64,000 nucleotides of DNA from CAYWEM01 sp964457225 (GTDB lineage Bacteria; Acidobacteriota; Aminicenantia; UBA2199): positions 62,001 to 126,000 of the forward strand of contig CAYWEM010000007.1 of assembly GCA_964457225.1 (NCBI GenBank). Reading direction: 5' to 3'. The notes under the pieces are model-generated. The model saw nothing but the letters and a program-made list of their open reading frames with translations. It searched no databases and had not been told where the DNA came from. Positions 1 to 7,090 of this stretch are shown one piece after another (the first letter of the stretch is position 1; every line of letters starts with the position of its first letter). The translations under genes and the position numbers were made by a program.

Positions 1-167
1 GTTCAGTTTATAAAATACAGTTAATAAGAATGATAATTAGTAAATTTTTTCTGAAATGAAAAAGAGGAGGACGTTACTCTTATTCTTACAAAGCAGATTG
101 AAGAATAATAGTCAATATACCAGGCGGAGGTGTCTGGCTGGAAGTTACAAAAATCTTTTTCCTTGCT

Positions 168-302
168 TTCAGCACAGATCCTCCTCCCTCGTGGATGCTA
201 GGGAAGAGGACTTGAGCGGAGGGAGTAGGATGAGTGCCTTCAGCACAGATCCTTCTCCCTCGTGGATGCTAGGGAAGAGGACTTGAGCGGAGGGAGTAGG
301 AT
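168..302. repeat. Tandem direct repeat containing the 3' end of tRNA-Ser
   Basis: Two copies of a 64-base unit (168-231 and 239-302) differ at one position and start 71 bases apart. The last 15 bases of the second copy are the 3' end of the tRNA-Ser gene (acceptor stem and start of the T arm on the minus strand); the other 49 bases lie beyond the tRNA. Each copy holds an imperfect inverted repeat (CCTCCTCCCT with AGGGAAGAGG in copy 1). The simplest reading is a local tandem duplication of the tRNA end and its downstream flank. The rest of 1-287 holds nothing I can support. Confidence 0.85.
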
Positions 303-374
303 TCGAACCCACGGTCCCCGTAAAGGGACAACGGTTTTCAAGACCGCCGCATTCGACCGCTCTGCCATCCCTCC
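288..374 (-). tRNA. tRNA-Ser (anticodon TGA)
   Basis: On the minus strand the gene begins GGAGGGA and closes with the matching TCCCTCC plus discriminator G. The T loop region reads GGTTCGAATCC. The anticodon loop is CTTGAAA, giving anticodon TGA for serine UCA codons. A long variable arm (TTGTCCCTTTACGGGGACC) marks a class II tRNA, as expected for serine. No CCA is encoded, so the CCA-adding enzyme at 9642-11129 would be needed. The length of 87 bases is normal. Confidence 0.96.
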
Positions 375-383
375 GGAAAAAGC

Positions 384-413
384 ATTTTAACAGAAGCACC
401 TTCCGGCCGTCAA
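384..413 (-). promoter_or_regulatory. Promoter of tRNA-Ser
   Basis: On the minus strand TTGACG is followed after 18 bases by TAAAAT, 9 bases before the tRNA 5' end. This fits a sigma70-type promoter placed for a short tRNA leader. Confidence 0.6.
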
Positions 414-435
414 GTTTGAAACGAAGCGGCCGGGT

Positions 436-464
436 TTGACTAAAACTGTTTCCTGGTCTAAGCT
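436..464 (+). promoter_or_regulatory. Promoter of the rRNA methyltransferase gene
   Basis: TTGACT and TAAGCT are separated by 17 bases. The predicted transcript starts near 472, about 28 bases before the TTG start codon, and includes its ribosome binding site. Confidence 0.5.
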
Positions 465-499
465 TGATCTTGAAAAACAGTTAAAAAAAGGAGTATTCC

Positions 500-1699
500 T
501 TGCCAATTTTCAGTGCTGTCTGCGTAGCCGGTCTGGAAGCGGTGCTGGCCCGGGAACTCGAACACCTGGGGCTGCAGGTCGAAGAACGTGAAAACGGCCG
601 GGTTTCATTTGTTTCCGATTTCCAGGGCGCAGCCCGGGCCCTGGTCGGACTGCGGACGGCTGAGCGGGTGATGGTCCGCCTGGGACGATTTGCGGCCGTC
701 GATTTCGACCAGCTCTATTCAGGCATGCATGATTTGCCCTGGGAGGAGTTCTGCGCTGCGGAAGACCGTGTATTGCTGGCCAAGGTGCGCATCCGCGGCT
801 CTAAACTGGCCGCCCGGACTTCGGTTCAGTCCGTGGCCCACAAGGCGGTTTACACCAGGCTGAGTGAGCGGCATCGCCTGGCCAGGCTGCCTGAAAGCGG
901 AAAAGTGAGGGAAATCAGGCTTTACCTGGAAAACGATGTCTGTACCGCCGGTCTGGATCTGTCCGGAGAAAACCTTTCCCGTCGCGGATATCGCCTGAAA
1001 TCCGGGGAGGCGCCTTTGCGGGAGACTATTGCCGCTGCCCTGGTTCTGCTTTCCGCCTGGCGGCGCAAACATCCTTTTCTTGACCTGTTCTGCGGCAGCG
1101 GCACCATTCCGATCGAGGCCGCCATGTTCGCACTGGATCAGGCTCCGGGATTGGAAAGGAGTTTCAGCCTGGAAAGCATGTCCTGCTGTCCGCCCGGGCT
1201 CTTCGCCCGGGCCAGGGAAGAGGCCCGCGACCGCATCCGCCGTGACTTGCGTGTGCGTATAACCGGGCTGGACCACGATCCGTCCCTGATCGCGGTGGCC
1301 GCTGAGAACGCCCGCCGGGCCGGGGTCGCCGCTTTCATCACTTTCAAGTGCGAGAAAATGGAAAGCGCCCGTCCCCGGGAGGAAGATCCCGGATTTATCA
1401 TTTCAAACCCTCCATACGGCTTGCGCCTGCAGAACAAGGACGAGGCGCTGCTGATCTGGAGAGCCCTGTCTGAAACCAGGGGGCGCTTTCCCGGCTGGAC
1501 TTTCGGATTCGTCGTCAATGACGATGAATTCCCGCGTCATTTCGGTGCCAGGCCTGATCGCAGCTGGAAACTGGCCGGAGGGGCTGAAAGCTTGATTTAT
1601 TACCTCTATCGGGGCATTACCGCGGGACGCTTAAACCAGGATGGTGTTTCCCGGGGCGGAAAAAAGCTGAAAAGCCGTTCAGACTGTTCCGGCCGATGA
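500..1699 (+). CDS. THUMP-domain 23S rRNA guanine-N2 methyltransferase (RlmL/YpsC-like)
   Basis: This 399-residue protein should use S-adenosylmethionine to methylate a guanine in large-subunit rRNA in the cytoplasm. Residues about 45-155 look like a THUMP RNA-binding domain. The catalytic half has the SAM-binding motif DLFCGSGTIPIEA near residue 194 and the N2-guanine methylase signature NPPYG near 302. Length and order match the YpsC/RlmL N-terminal family. The start is TTG, chosen because AAGGAG lies 7 bases upstream and the protein opens with the family's usual short beta strand. The last 21 bases overlap an antisense small gene. The family is clear; the exact rRNA base is inferred from homologues. 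Confidence 0.9.
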   Translation: MPIFSAVCVAGLEAVLARELEHLGLQVEERENGRVSFVSDFQGAARALVGLRTAERVMVRLGRFAAVDFDQLYSGMHDLPWEEFCAAEDRVLLAKVRIRGSKLAARTSVQSVAHKAVYTRLSERHRLARLPESGKVREIRLYLENDVCTAGLDLSGENLSRRGYRLKSGEAPLRETIAAALVLLSAWRRKHPFLDLFCGSGTIPIEAAMFALDQAPGLERSFSLESMSCCPPGLFARAREEARDRIRRDLRVRITGLDHDPSLIAVAAENARRAGVAAFITFKCEKMESARPREEDPGFIISNPPYGLRLQNKDEALLIWRALSETRGRFPGWTFGFVVNDDEFPRHFGARPDRSWKLAGGAESLIYYLYRGITAGRLNQDGVSRGGKKLKSRSDCSGR

Positions 1700-1798
1700 C
1701 TTGACGGCCTTTTTTTCCTTCTTTTCCGCCCGTTTTTCCTTGAGGCTCTTGCTTGCTTTCTTCTTGGGTTCTTTCTTGGGAATTTTTTCTTTGCCCAC
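1679..1798 (-). CDS. Small lysine-rich protein (39 residues)
   Basis: A 39-residue, very basic protein (many KK and EK pairs, for example KEKRAEKKEKK) with no cysteine, aromatic residue or membrane segment. I start it at GTG 1798 because AAGGAG lies exactly 6 bases upstream (1805-1810) and a promoter with a perfect TATAAT lies further up. A longer reading from an ATG at 1867 has no ribosome binding site, and its start lies upstream of that -10 box. The gene overlaps the 3' end of the rRNA methyltransferase on the opposite strand by 21 bases. Its charge suggests nucleic acid or ribosome binding, which is a guess. No known function. Confidence 0.5.
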   Translation of the reverse strand: MGKEKIPKKEPKKKASKSLKEKRAEKKEKKAVKSSAGTV

Positions 1799-1831
1799 AG
1801 CTGGCTCCTTTTCGATGTATTTCCTGCTGAG

Positions 1832-1860
1832 ATTATATAACAGCTTGACATAAATTTTAA
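1832..1860 (-). promoter_or_regulatory. Promoter of the lysine-rich small gene
   Basis: On the minus strand TTAAAA and a consensus TATAAT are separated by 17 bases. The transcript would start near 1825 and carry the AAGGAG site before GTG 1798. Confidence 0.45.
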
Positions 1861-1937
1861 ATCCCATTGAAAAATAACGTCTTCACACCCAGGGAACCCG
1901 ATCTTGTTGCCTCGAACAATCAAATCTTTAATCGGGC

Positions 1938-1966
1938 TTGAATTTGGTCAGTGGCTTTGCTAAAAT
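1938..1966 (+). promoter_or_regulatory. Promoter of the first PilZ-HDOD gene
   Basis: TTGAAT and TAAAAT are separated by 17 bases. The predicted start of transcription near 1974 lies downstream of the GTG at 1951, so translation must begin later, at ATG 1984. Confidence 0.6.
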
Positions 1967-1983
1967 CCGGTCAAAGGGGAAAA

Positions 1984-3105
1984 ATGGAAGTCGGACAAAG
2001 TGCTGAAAAGAGAATGAAAAAGCGGATATATAAAAAAGTTGAAGTTTCCCTGATCAAGGACGCGGAACACTTCCAGGCGGATGCCCTGGATATTTCGCCC
2101 TGCGGGCTCAGAATCCGCAGCAACCTGCCTCAGGCGGTAGGGGAAATTGTAGAGGTCGAATTGAACGGTCCGGCCGAAAAAATCCGCCTTTCAGCCAGTG
2201 TCAGCTGGCAGCGGCAATATTCTGGAATAGAAGGGAAAACCTGCAATGAAAGTGGTTTGTCATTGACTTCCGAATACCCTGATCTGCCGGATTTTCTCTT
2301 CACTTTCAAGGGGCGGCCGCTTTCAACCTACCTGGACAGATTGTCCACCCTGCCGACGGTTATACTAGATCTGATGGCCATGCTGAACGATGCCCGGGTT
2401 TCCCTGACCGAAATCACCCGAAAAGTGTCCACTGACCAGGTGTTGGTGGCCTACTTGCTCAAGGTCATCAACTCCCCCTTGTATGGATTCTACAATCCCA
2501 TCAATTCTATCTCCCAGTGTTGTTCCCTGCTCGGCTTTTCCAACCTGAAATCACTTTTACTGACCTATTTCACCAGGCAGCTCAATTTCTCCGCCGGCAA
2601 AAAAGTTCTCAGGGAAAAGCTGTGGCGCCACGCCCTGGTTTCCGCCCTGCTGGCCAGGGAATGCGCCAGGTTGAACAAACTGCCGGATGAGGAGGCCTAT
2701 ATAGCCGCCCTGTTGCACGACATAGGCAAACCGGTCATGGTAATGCTCGACGAAGCGCTGTTCATGGAGGCTCAGGCCAGAGCCGATTGGCATGATCCTT
2801 CGCGCCTCCAGGCTGAGCAGGATCTCTTTGGTTTTTCACACGATATCCTGGCCGGTTACCTGATGGGCAAGTGGAACCTGGGAACAGCTTACTGTGAGTC
2901 GGGGACTTTTCACCACCGTTCTGAAGAATACCAGGGTGCCGATCCGCTTGTCTGGAACACGGTCCTGGCCAATGCCCTGGCCAATGCCCGTTTCGGAGAC
3001 GGCGGGGCGGTGGCTGAAGCTTGCTGGACCAGGGCCGGTGTGCCGGCCGGGCAGGAAGAAGCAATCGTCAAGGCTGTTGAAACACAGCTTGAAACGATGG
3101 TTTAA
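1984..3105 (+). CDS. PilZ-HDOD two-domain signalling protein, copy 1
   Basis: This soluble protein of 373 residues joins an N-terminal PilZ domain (about 10-110), which in this family binds cyclic di-GMP, to an HDOD domain (about 110-310). The PilZ part keeps DISPCG (the DxSxxG motif), while the RxxxR motif is weak (RIYKK). The HDOD part holds LLHDIGK near residue 245, so the His-Asp pair is present although HDOD domains are generally regarded as non-catalytic. A close paralogue lies at 3538-4662. ATG 1984 is chosen because AAGGGG lies just upstream and the promoter excludes an earlier GTG. The likely role is a cyclic di-GMP-responsive regulator; its target is unknown. Confidence 0.85.
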   Translation: MEVGQSAEKRMKKRIYKKVEVSLIKDAEHFQADALDISPCGLRIRSNLPQAVGEIVEVELNGPAEKIRLSASVSWQRQYSGIEGKTCNESGLSLTSEYPDLPDFLFTFKGRPLSTYLDRLSTLPTVILDLMAMLNDARVSLTEITRKVSTDQVLVAYLLKVINSPLYGFYNPINSISQCCSLLGFSNLKSLLLTYFTRQLNFSAGKKVLREKLWRHALVSALLARECARLNKLPDEEAYIAALLHDIGKPVMVMLDEALFMEAQARADWHDPSRLQAEQDLFGFSHDILAGYLMGKWNLGTAYCESGTFHHRSEEYQGADPLVWNTVLANALANARFGDGGAVAEACWTRAGVPAGQEEAIVKAVETQLETMV

Positions 3106-3124
3106 GGCCGAAACTCGACCCGAA

Positions 3125-3409
3125 TCATTCCTCGTTCTTCTTGTCTGTTTCTTCTTCCTTTTCCACCACCAGAGTCATCTTGGCCACCAGGGCGGCCAGG
3201 GCGCCGATGGCCGCCAGTACCGGGGCCAGGGCCGCCCCGACGACCCCCAGGGTCAGCGGGAATTCAACCAAGGTTTTTCCTTCTTCATTTTTCAGAATGA
3301 TCCGCCTGATATTTCCCTGGTGGATGAGTTCCTTGATCTTGTCGACCAGTTCGCCGCCGTTCAGGGTGAACTCTTCCCGGCGTTTTTTTCCTTCGTTTTC
3401 CGGACTCAT
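3125..3409 (-). CDS. DUF4342 domain protein
   Basis: A 94-residue protein with the DUF4342 layout: a charged N-terminus, a helix with ELVDKIKELIHQGN, a short beta hairpin (RRIILKNEEGKTLVEFPL) and one hydrophobic segment rich in Ala and Leu near residues 58-78, then an acidic and basic tail. The hydrophobic stretch suggests membrane association. Function is unknown for the family. The start at ATG 3409 follows GGGAGGAACC, a strong ribosome site; the frame is open further upstream without support. It sits antisense between the two PilZ-HDOD genes, ending 19 bases from the stop of the first. Confidence 0.85.
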   Translation of the reverse strand: MSPENEGKKRREEFTLNGGELVDKIKELIHQGNIRRIILKNEEGKTLVEFPLTLGVVGAALAPVLAAIGALAALVAKMTLVVEKEEETDKKNEE

Positions 3410-3419
3410 GGTTCCTCCC

Positions 3420-3450
3420 GGCCGCATTTCAACGTGAGCGGCCTTTTTTT
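3420..3450 (+). terminator. Intrinsic terminator after PilZ-HDOD copy 1
   Basis: GGCCGC pairs with GCGGCC across a 12-base loop and is followed by seven T residues on the plus strand. It would end transcripts from the first PilZ-HDOD gene only after they run antisense through the DUF4342 gene. On the minus strand the same hairpin lies just upstream of the DUF4342 ribosome site. Confidence 0.6.
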
Positions 3451-3494
3451 AAACGAAATAAACTGCGAAAAAGTTTTCCCGGAACGGGACCAGC

Positions 3495-3523
3495 TTGCCT
3501 TGCCGCCTGCTCTCTGTTACACT
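3495..3523 (+). promoter_or_regulatory. Promoter of the second PilZ-HDOD gene
   Basis: TTGCCT and TACACT are separated by 17 bases. Transcription would start near 3530, leaving a leader of about 8 bases before ATG 3538 with no Shine-Dalgarno site. Confidence 0.5.
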
Positions 3524-3537
3524 TGCGGCGGTGACCA

Positions 3538-4662
3538 ATGACTGAAGTAATCACTTCTCCGGAAAAAAGAAGGGCCCGGCGCCTGCGTCGGAAAGTGAAG
3601 GTGATCCTGCATGCCGCGACCGGTGATTTCGAAGGCCAGATAGTCGATATTTCCTGCAGCGGAGTCCGGGTGCTGAGCACCATGCCCCAGGCGGTGCTGG
3701 ACGAGCTGGAAGTTGAATTGCTGGGAGCGGATACCAAGCTGCGCCTGCCGGCCCTGGTCAGCTGGCACCGGGAATACAGCCGCTCCGGCAGCAAGTGGCG
3801 CAGTGAATGCGGACTGCGCTTCGCCGAAGAACACTCCGAATTACCTGATTTCCTTTTTTCCTTCAAGGGCAAGGCCCTGTCAAGCTACCTGGAGAAACTG
3901 TCAACAATCCCGACCGTGATCCTGGACCTGATGGCTATGCTCAACGATTCGCGGGTTTCCATCGCCGAAATCAGCAGGAAAATCTCGGTGGACCAGGTAC
4001 TGGTGGCCTACCTGCTCAAGGTTATCAACTCTCCGCTATACGGTTTTCACAGTACGATCAGCTCGGTTTCCCAGGCCGTATCACTGCTGGGCTACACCAA
4101 CCTGAAATCGGTCTTCATGTCCTATTTCACCCAACAGCTCAGCCATATTGCCGGCAACAAGGCGGTGCGCGAGGAACTCTGGCGCCACTCCCTGCTGACC
4201 GCCGTTCTGGCCCGGGAATGCGCCGTCCTGCGCAAGATTCCCCAGGAAGAAGCCTACATTGCCGGTTTATTGCACGACATAGGCAAGCCCATACTGATCA
4301 CGCTTGATTTCGGGCTCTTCCAGGAGTCGCTCAGGCGCAGCCGGGAAGAAGAAAAGGCCCAGGTTGACCTGGAAAAAGAAATCTTCGGTTTTTCCCACGA
4401 CGTGCTGGCCGCCTACCTGATGTTTCGCTGGAACCTGGATCCGGTCTACAGCGAAGCCGCCAATTTTCATCACCAACCTGACGAATACCCGGGAAGGGAT
4501 CCCCTGGTCTGGAACACCGCTCTGGCCAATGCCCTGTCCCATCTTGCCGTCGATCCCGGCCGGCCGGTGCCGGAGACTTACTGGAAGATGACCGGCATCA
4601 ACCCGTCGGCCGGGCCCGAACTGATCGAAAAAAGCAACCAACTGCTGGCCGGCCTCCTCTGA
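3538..4662 (+). CDS. PilZ-HDOD two-domain signalling protein, copy 2
   Basis: A 374-residue paralogue of the protein at 1984-3105, aligned along its whole length. The PilZ part has both cyclic di-GMP contact motifs: RRLRR (RxxxR) and DISCSG (DxSxxG). The HDOD part shares the sequence VDQVLVAYLLKVINSPLYGF and the LLHDIGK motif near residue 246. Because its PilZ motifs are more complete than those of copy 1, this copy is the better candidate for real cyclic di-GMP binding. It has its own promoter and a very short leader. The pair arose by tandem duplication, with the DUF4342 gene now between them. Target unknown. Confidence 0.87.
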   Translation: MTEVITSPEKRRARRLRRKVKVILHAATGDFEGQIVDISCSGVRVLSTMPQAVLDELEVELLGADTKLRLPALVSWHREYSRSGSKWRSECGLRFAEEHSELPDFLFSFKGKALSSYLEKLSTIPTVILDLMAMLNDSRVSIAEISRKISVDQVLVAYLLKVINSPLYGFHSTISSVSQAVSLLGYTNLKSVFMSYFTQQLSHIAGNKAVREELWRHSLLTAVLARECAVLRKIPQEEAYIAGLLHDIGKPILITLDFGLFQESLRRSREEEKAQVDLEKEIFGFSHDVLAAYLMFRWNLDPVYSEAANFHHQPDEYPGRDPLVWNTALANALSHLAVDPGRPVPETYWKMTGINPSAGPELIEKSNQLLAGLL

Positions 4663-4683
4663 GCGAGAGGCTGGTAAATCCAG

Positions 4684-7047
4684 TCAACGGCGGGGCCAGG
4701 GCCGCCTCATTTTGTCCTTTTCATTGATCGGGTTGGCATCCAGCACCCACATGCCCCGGCCGTGGGTGGCGATGATTATCATGTTGTCCCGGGGATGCAC
4801 GGCCAGGTCGTGTACGTAGGCAAAGGGCAGGTCGCCCAGCACTTCCCATTTCTGACCGCCGTTCTTGCTCAGGTATACCCCGGCATCACTGCCCAGGTAG
4901 AGAATATCCTTGTTAACCGGGTCCTCACGAATGACGTTGATCGGGCCCACCGGGATGTTGGCCGATATGTCCTGCCAGGTAGCGCCGAAGTCGGTGGATT
5001 TCCAGAGGTAAACCTGGAAGTCGTCATCCCGCCTGCCGGTTTGGGTCAGGTACACCGTGCCCAGGTCCCAGCGCGATGCCACCAGCCTGGACACCCAGCG
5101 CTGGGGGACGGCTCCGCTCCTGATCTCCTCCCATTTGCGGCCGCCGTTCAGGGTTCTCCAGATGCGGCCGTCATCGGTGCCGGCGTAGAGCAGGCCGAAG
5201 CGCAGGGGAGATTCATCGAGTGCCGAAATGGTCTGGAAATTGATGTCACCCTGTTTCTTGGGGTCATTCCAGCTCAGGTCGGGGCTGATGATTTCCCAGG
5301 TGTCCCCTCGGTCACGGGACATCATGACGTACTGCATGCCGTGGTAAACGATGTCGGGATTGTGCGGCGAGAGCAGGGTCGGGGCTACCCACTGGCCTCG
5401 CAGGCGGGGCTCTCCTGGCAGGCGCGGGGGGAGCAGGCTGCGGCGCGAGGCCGGGTAATTGTCGATTTCGGCCCGGGCCAGGGCACCGTAAAAAGTGCTG
5501 GCGTAAACCGTGTTGTTATCGCGAGGATCAACGACGTGTGAACTGCCCTCGGCTCCCAGGGTGTTGGTGAATTCCCCGGGCCTGACGTTGTCGCGGCCGC
5601 GGGACAGGTCGACACTGCCGTAGAAACTGTGATGATCCTGGATGGAACCGAATACCCTGAAGGGCGTGGAGAAATCGTAGGCTATGTTGTAGAACTGGGC
5701 CAGCGGCAGTTCGGCGATCGGGTACTTCCAGGTTTTGCCCTGGTCGTATGACATGGTCAGGCCACCGTCCTGGACGTTGAGCAGGTAATTTGAATTGGCC
5801 GGATCGATCCAAAGTCCGTGATGATCGACGTGCGGACCGCGCAGGGGTTTGAAAGTGGCCCCGCCGTCGGTCGACTGGTTGAGCATGATGCCCATGGTGT
5901 AAATGGTGTTTTCGTTGTTGGGGTCGACCTTGATCTGGCCGAAGACCCAGCCGTAGGTGGCCGAGTGGCGTTCCATGTAGGTTTTTTGTTCCGGGGTCAG
6001 ACCGCTGACCTGGCGCCAGTTTTCGCCGTGGTCGTCACTGCGGTAGATGGTCGAGCCCTTGATGATGTCCTGTTTCTGGCGACCGTAGGCGTCGAGATCG
6101 CCGGGCTTGGCCTGCTGGGCTATTTCGTAATTGTCCAGGTAGGCATAGAGAACTTTGGGATTTGAAGCTGCGATGTCGATGCCGATGCGGCCGCGGTAGC
6201 GCGGTGCCGGCAGGCCCTGGTTGATCTGGCGCCAGTTACGGCCGCCGTCGTTCGATTTCCAGATGCCGCTGTTCCTGGTGCCGGGATGGTTGCGCGGATC
6301 GTTCCACTTGAGACGCATCCGCTCCCAGGTGGCGGCGTAGATTGTTTCAGGGTCGGCTGGATCGATAACCAGGTCGATGGCCCCGGTATTCTGGTCGACG
6401 AATAGAACTCTTGCCCAGGTCTCACCGCCGTCCTCGGTCTTGTACACGCCGCGTTCCGGGTTGGGAGTCCATTCATGGCCGCTGGCGGCTGCGTAAACGA
6501 TGTCGCTGTTCTGCGGATGCACCTTGACCCGGCCGATGGTGTGCGTGTTTTCCAGGCCCATCAGCCTCCAGTTGGCTCCGCCGTCGATTGTTTTGTATAT
6601 TCCGCAACCTGCGTTGGAACTGCGGAAGATGTCCGGTTCGCCGGTGCCCACCCAGACGATATCCGGGTTGCGCGGATCAATGGCGATGTCTCCGATCGAG
6701 GCCGTGGCCTGGGTGTCGAAAACCGGCTCAAAAGTGGTGCCCTCGTTGGTGGACTTCCAGACTCCGCCGGTGGCCGATCCGACCCAGATGGTGTACTGAG
6801 AACCGCGCGGTGAAACCGCTTCGACATCGGTACAGCGCCCGCTTATATTGGTCGGCCCGATGTATTGCCAGCGCAGGGCGGCATAGGGTGATTCCGCCTT
6901 GAGGCGGCCGTGGTTTTCGAACATCCTGACCCTGTCCTGGCCGCTGAGCACAGGTTTCTTGACCTGGGCCGGCAGGAATTGCAGAGTGCAGGCCAGCAGA
7001 ACTGAATAAATGCATAATCTGATGATAAAGAAGTTGTTTTGTTTCAT
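4684..7047 (-). CDS. Secreted VPS10/BNR-repeat beta-propeller protein (sortilin-like)
   Basis: A 787-residue exported protein. The first 27 or so residues form a signal peptide ending in LPAQV. The rest is a series of BNR/Asp-box repeats of the form S-x-D-x-G-x-x-W, for example KTEDGGETW, KSNDGGRNW, RSDDHGENW, MSRDRGDTW and KSTDFGATW, which build a large (10-bladed type) propeller like the VPS10 domain of sortilin. Such proteins are often labelled glycosyl hydrolases or exo-sialidases without proof; I see no catalytic set. It lacks the roughly 200-300 residue C-terminal part of longer relatives. The ATG is only 6 bases after a TATAAT box and has no Shine-Dalgarno, so the mRNA looks leaderless. 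Confidence 0.85.
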   Translation of the reverse strand: MKQNNFFIIRLCIYSVLLACTLQFLPAQVKKPVLSGQDRVRMFENHGRLKAESPYAALRWQYIGPTNISGRCTDVEAVSPRGSQYTIWVGSATGGVWKSTNEGTTFEPVFDTQATASIGDIAIDPRNPDIVWVGTGEPDIFRSSNAGCGIYKTIDGGANWRLMGLENTHTIGRVKVHPQNSDIVYAAASGHEWTPNPERGVYKTEDGGETWARVLFVDQNTGAIDLVIDPADPETIYAATWERMRLKWNDPRNHPGTRNSGIWKSNDGGRNWRQINQGLPAPRYRGRIGIDIAASNPKVLYAYLDNYEIAQQAKPGDLDAYGRQKQDIIKGSTIYRSDDHGENWRQVSGLTPEQKTYMERHSATYGWVFGQIKVDPNNENTIYTMGIMLNQSTDGGATFKPLRGPHVDHHGLWIDPANSNYLLNVQDGGLTMSYDQGKTWKYPIAELPLAQFYNIAYDFSTPFRVFGSIQDHHSFYGSVDLSRGRDNVRPGEFTNTLGAEGSSHVVDPRDNNTVYASTFYGALARAEIDNYPASRRSLLPPRLPGEPRLRGQWVAPTLLSPHNPDIVYHGMQYVMMSRDRGDTWEIISPDLSWNDPKKQGDINFQTISALDESPLRFGLLYAGTDDGRIWRTLNGGRKWEEIRSGAVPQRWVSRLVASRWDLGTVYLTQTGRRDDDFQVYLWKSTDFGATWQDISANIPVGPINVIREDPVNKDILYLGSDAGVYLSKNGGQKWEVLGDLPFAYVHDLAVHPRDNMIIIATHGRGMWVLDANPINEKDKMRRPWPRR

Positions 7048-7053
7048 GAAACG

Positions 7054-7082
7054 ATTATATAAAACCGGGAAAAAAGCCGCAA
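7054..7082 (-). promoter_or_regulatory. Promoter giving a leaderless mRNA for the VPS10-like gene
   Basis: On the minus strand TTGCGG and a consensus TATAAT are separated by 17 bases. Only CGTTTC lies between TATAAT and the ATG at 7047, so transcription should start at or next to the start codon. Confidence 0.65.
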
Positions 7083-7090
7083 GCCGCTTT

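Noticed and set aside
168..302. Integration site (attL/attR) at tRNA-Ser
   Set aside because: The two copies are only 71 bases apart and no integrase gene is in the window, so no element can lie between them.
169..399. Open frame of 76 residues over the tRNA-Ser
   Set aside because: It covers a complete tRNA gene and the tandem repeat; no ribosome site and no protein pattern.
1951..1983. Earlier GTG start for PilZ-HDOD copy 1
   Set aside because: It lies between the -35 and -10 boxes of the gene's promoter.
2894..3541. Long open frame on the plus strand across PilZ-HDOD copy 1 and DUF4342
   Set aside because: It is a shadow of two recognised genes, with low-complexity His, Gln and Phe content.
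4684..7047. Sialidase or other glycosidase activity for the VPS10-like protein
   Set aside because: Asp-box repeats alone define the fold; I cannot identify the arginine triad and catalytic residues of sialidases.
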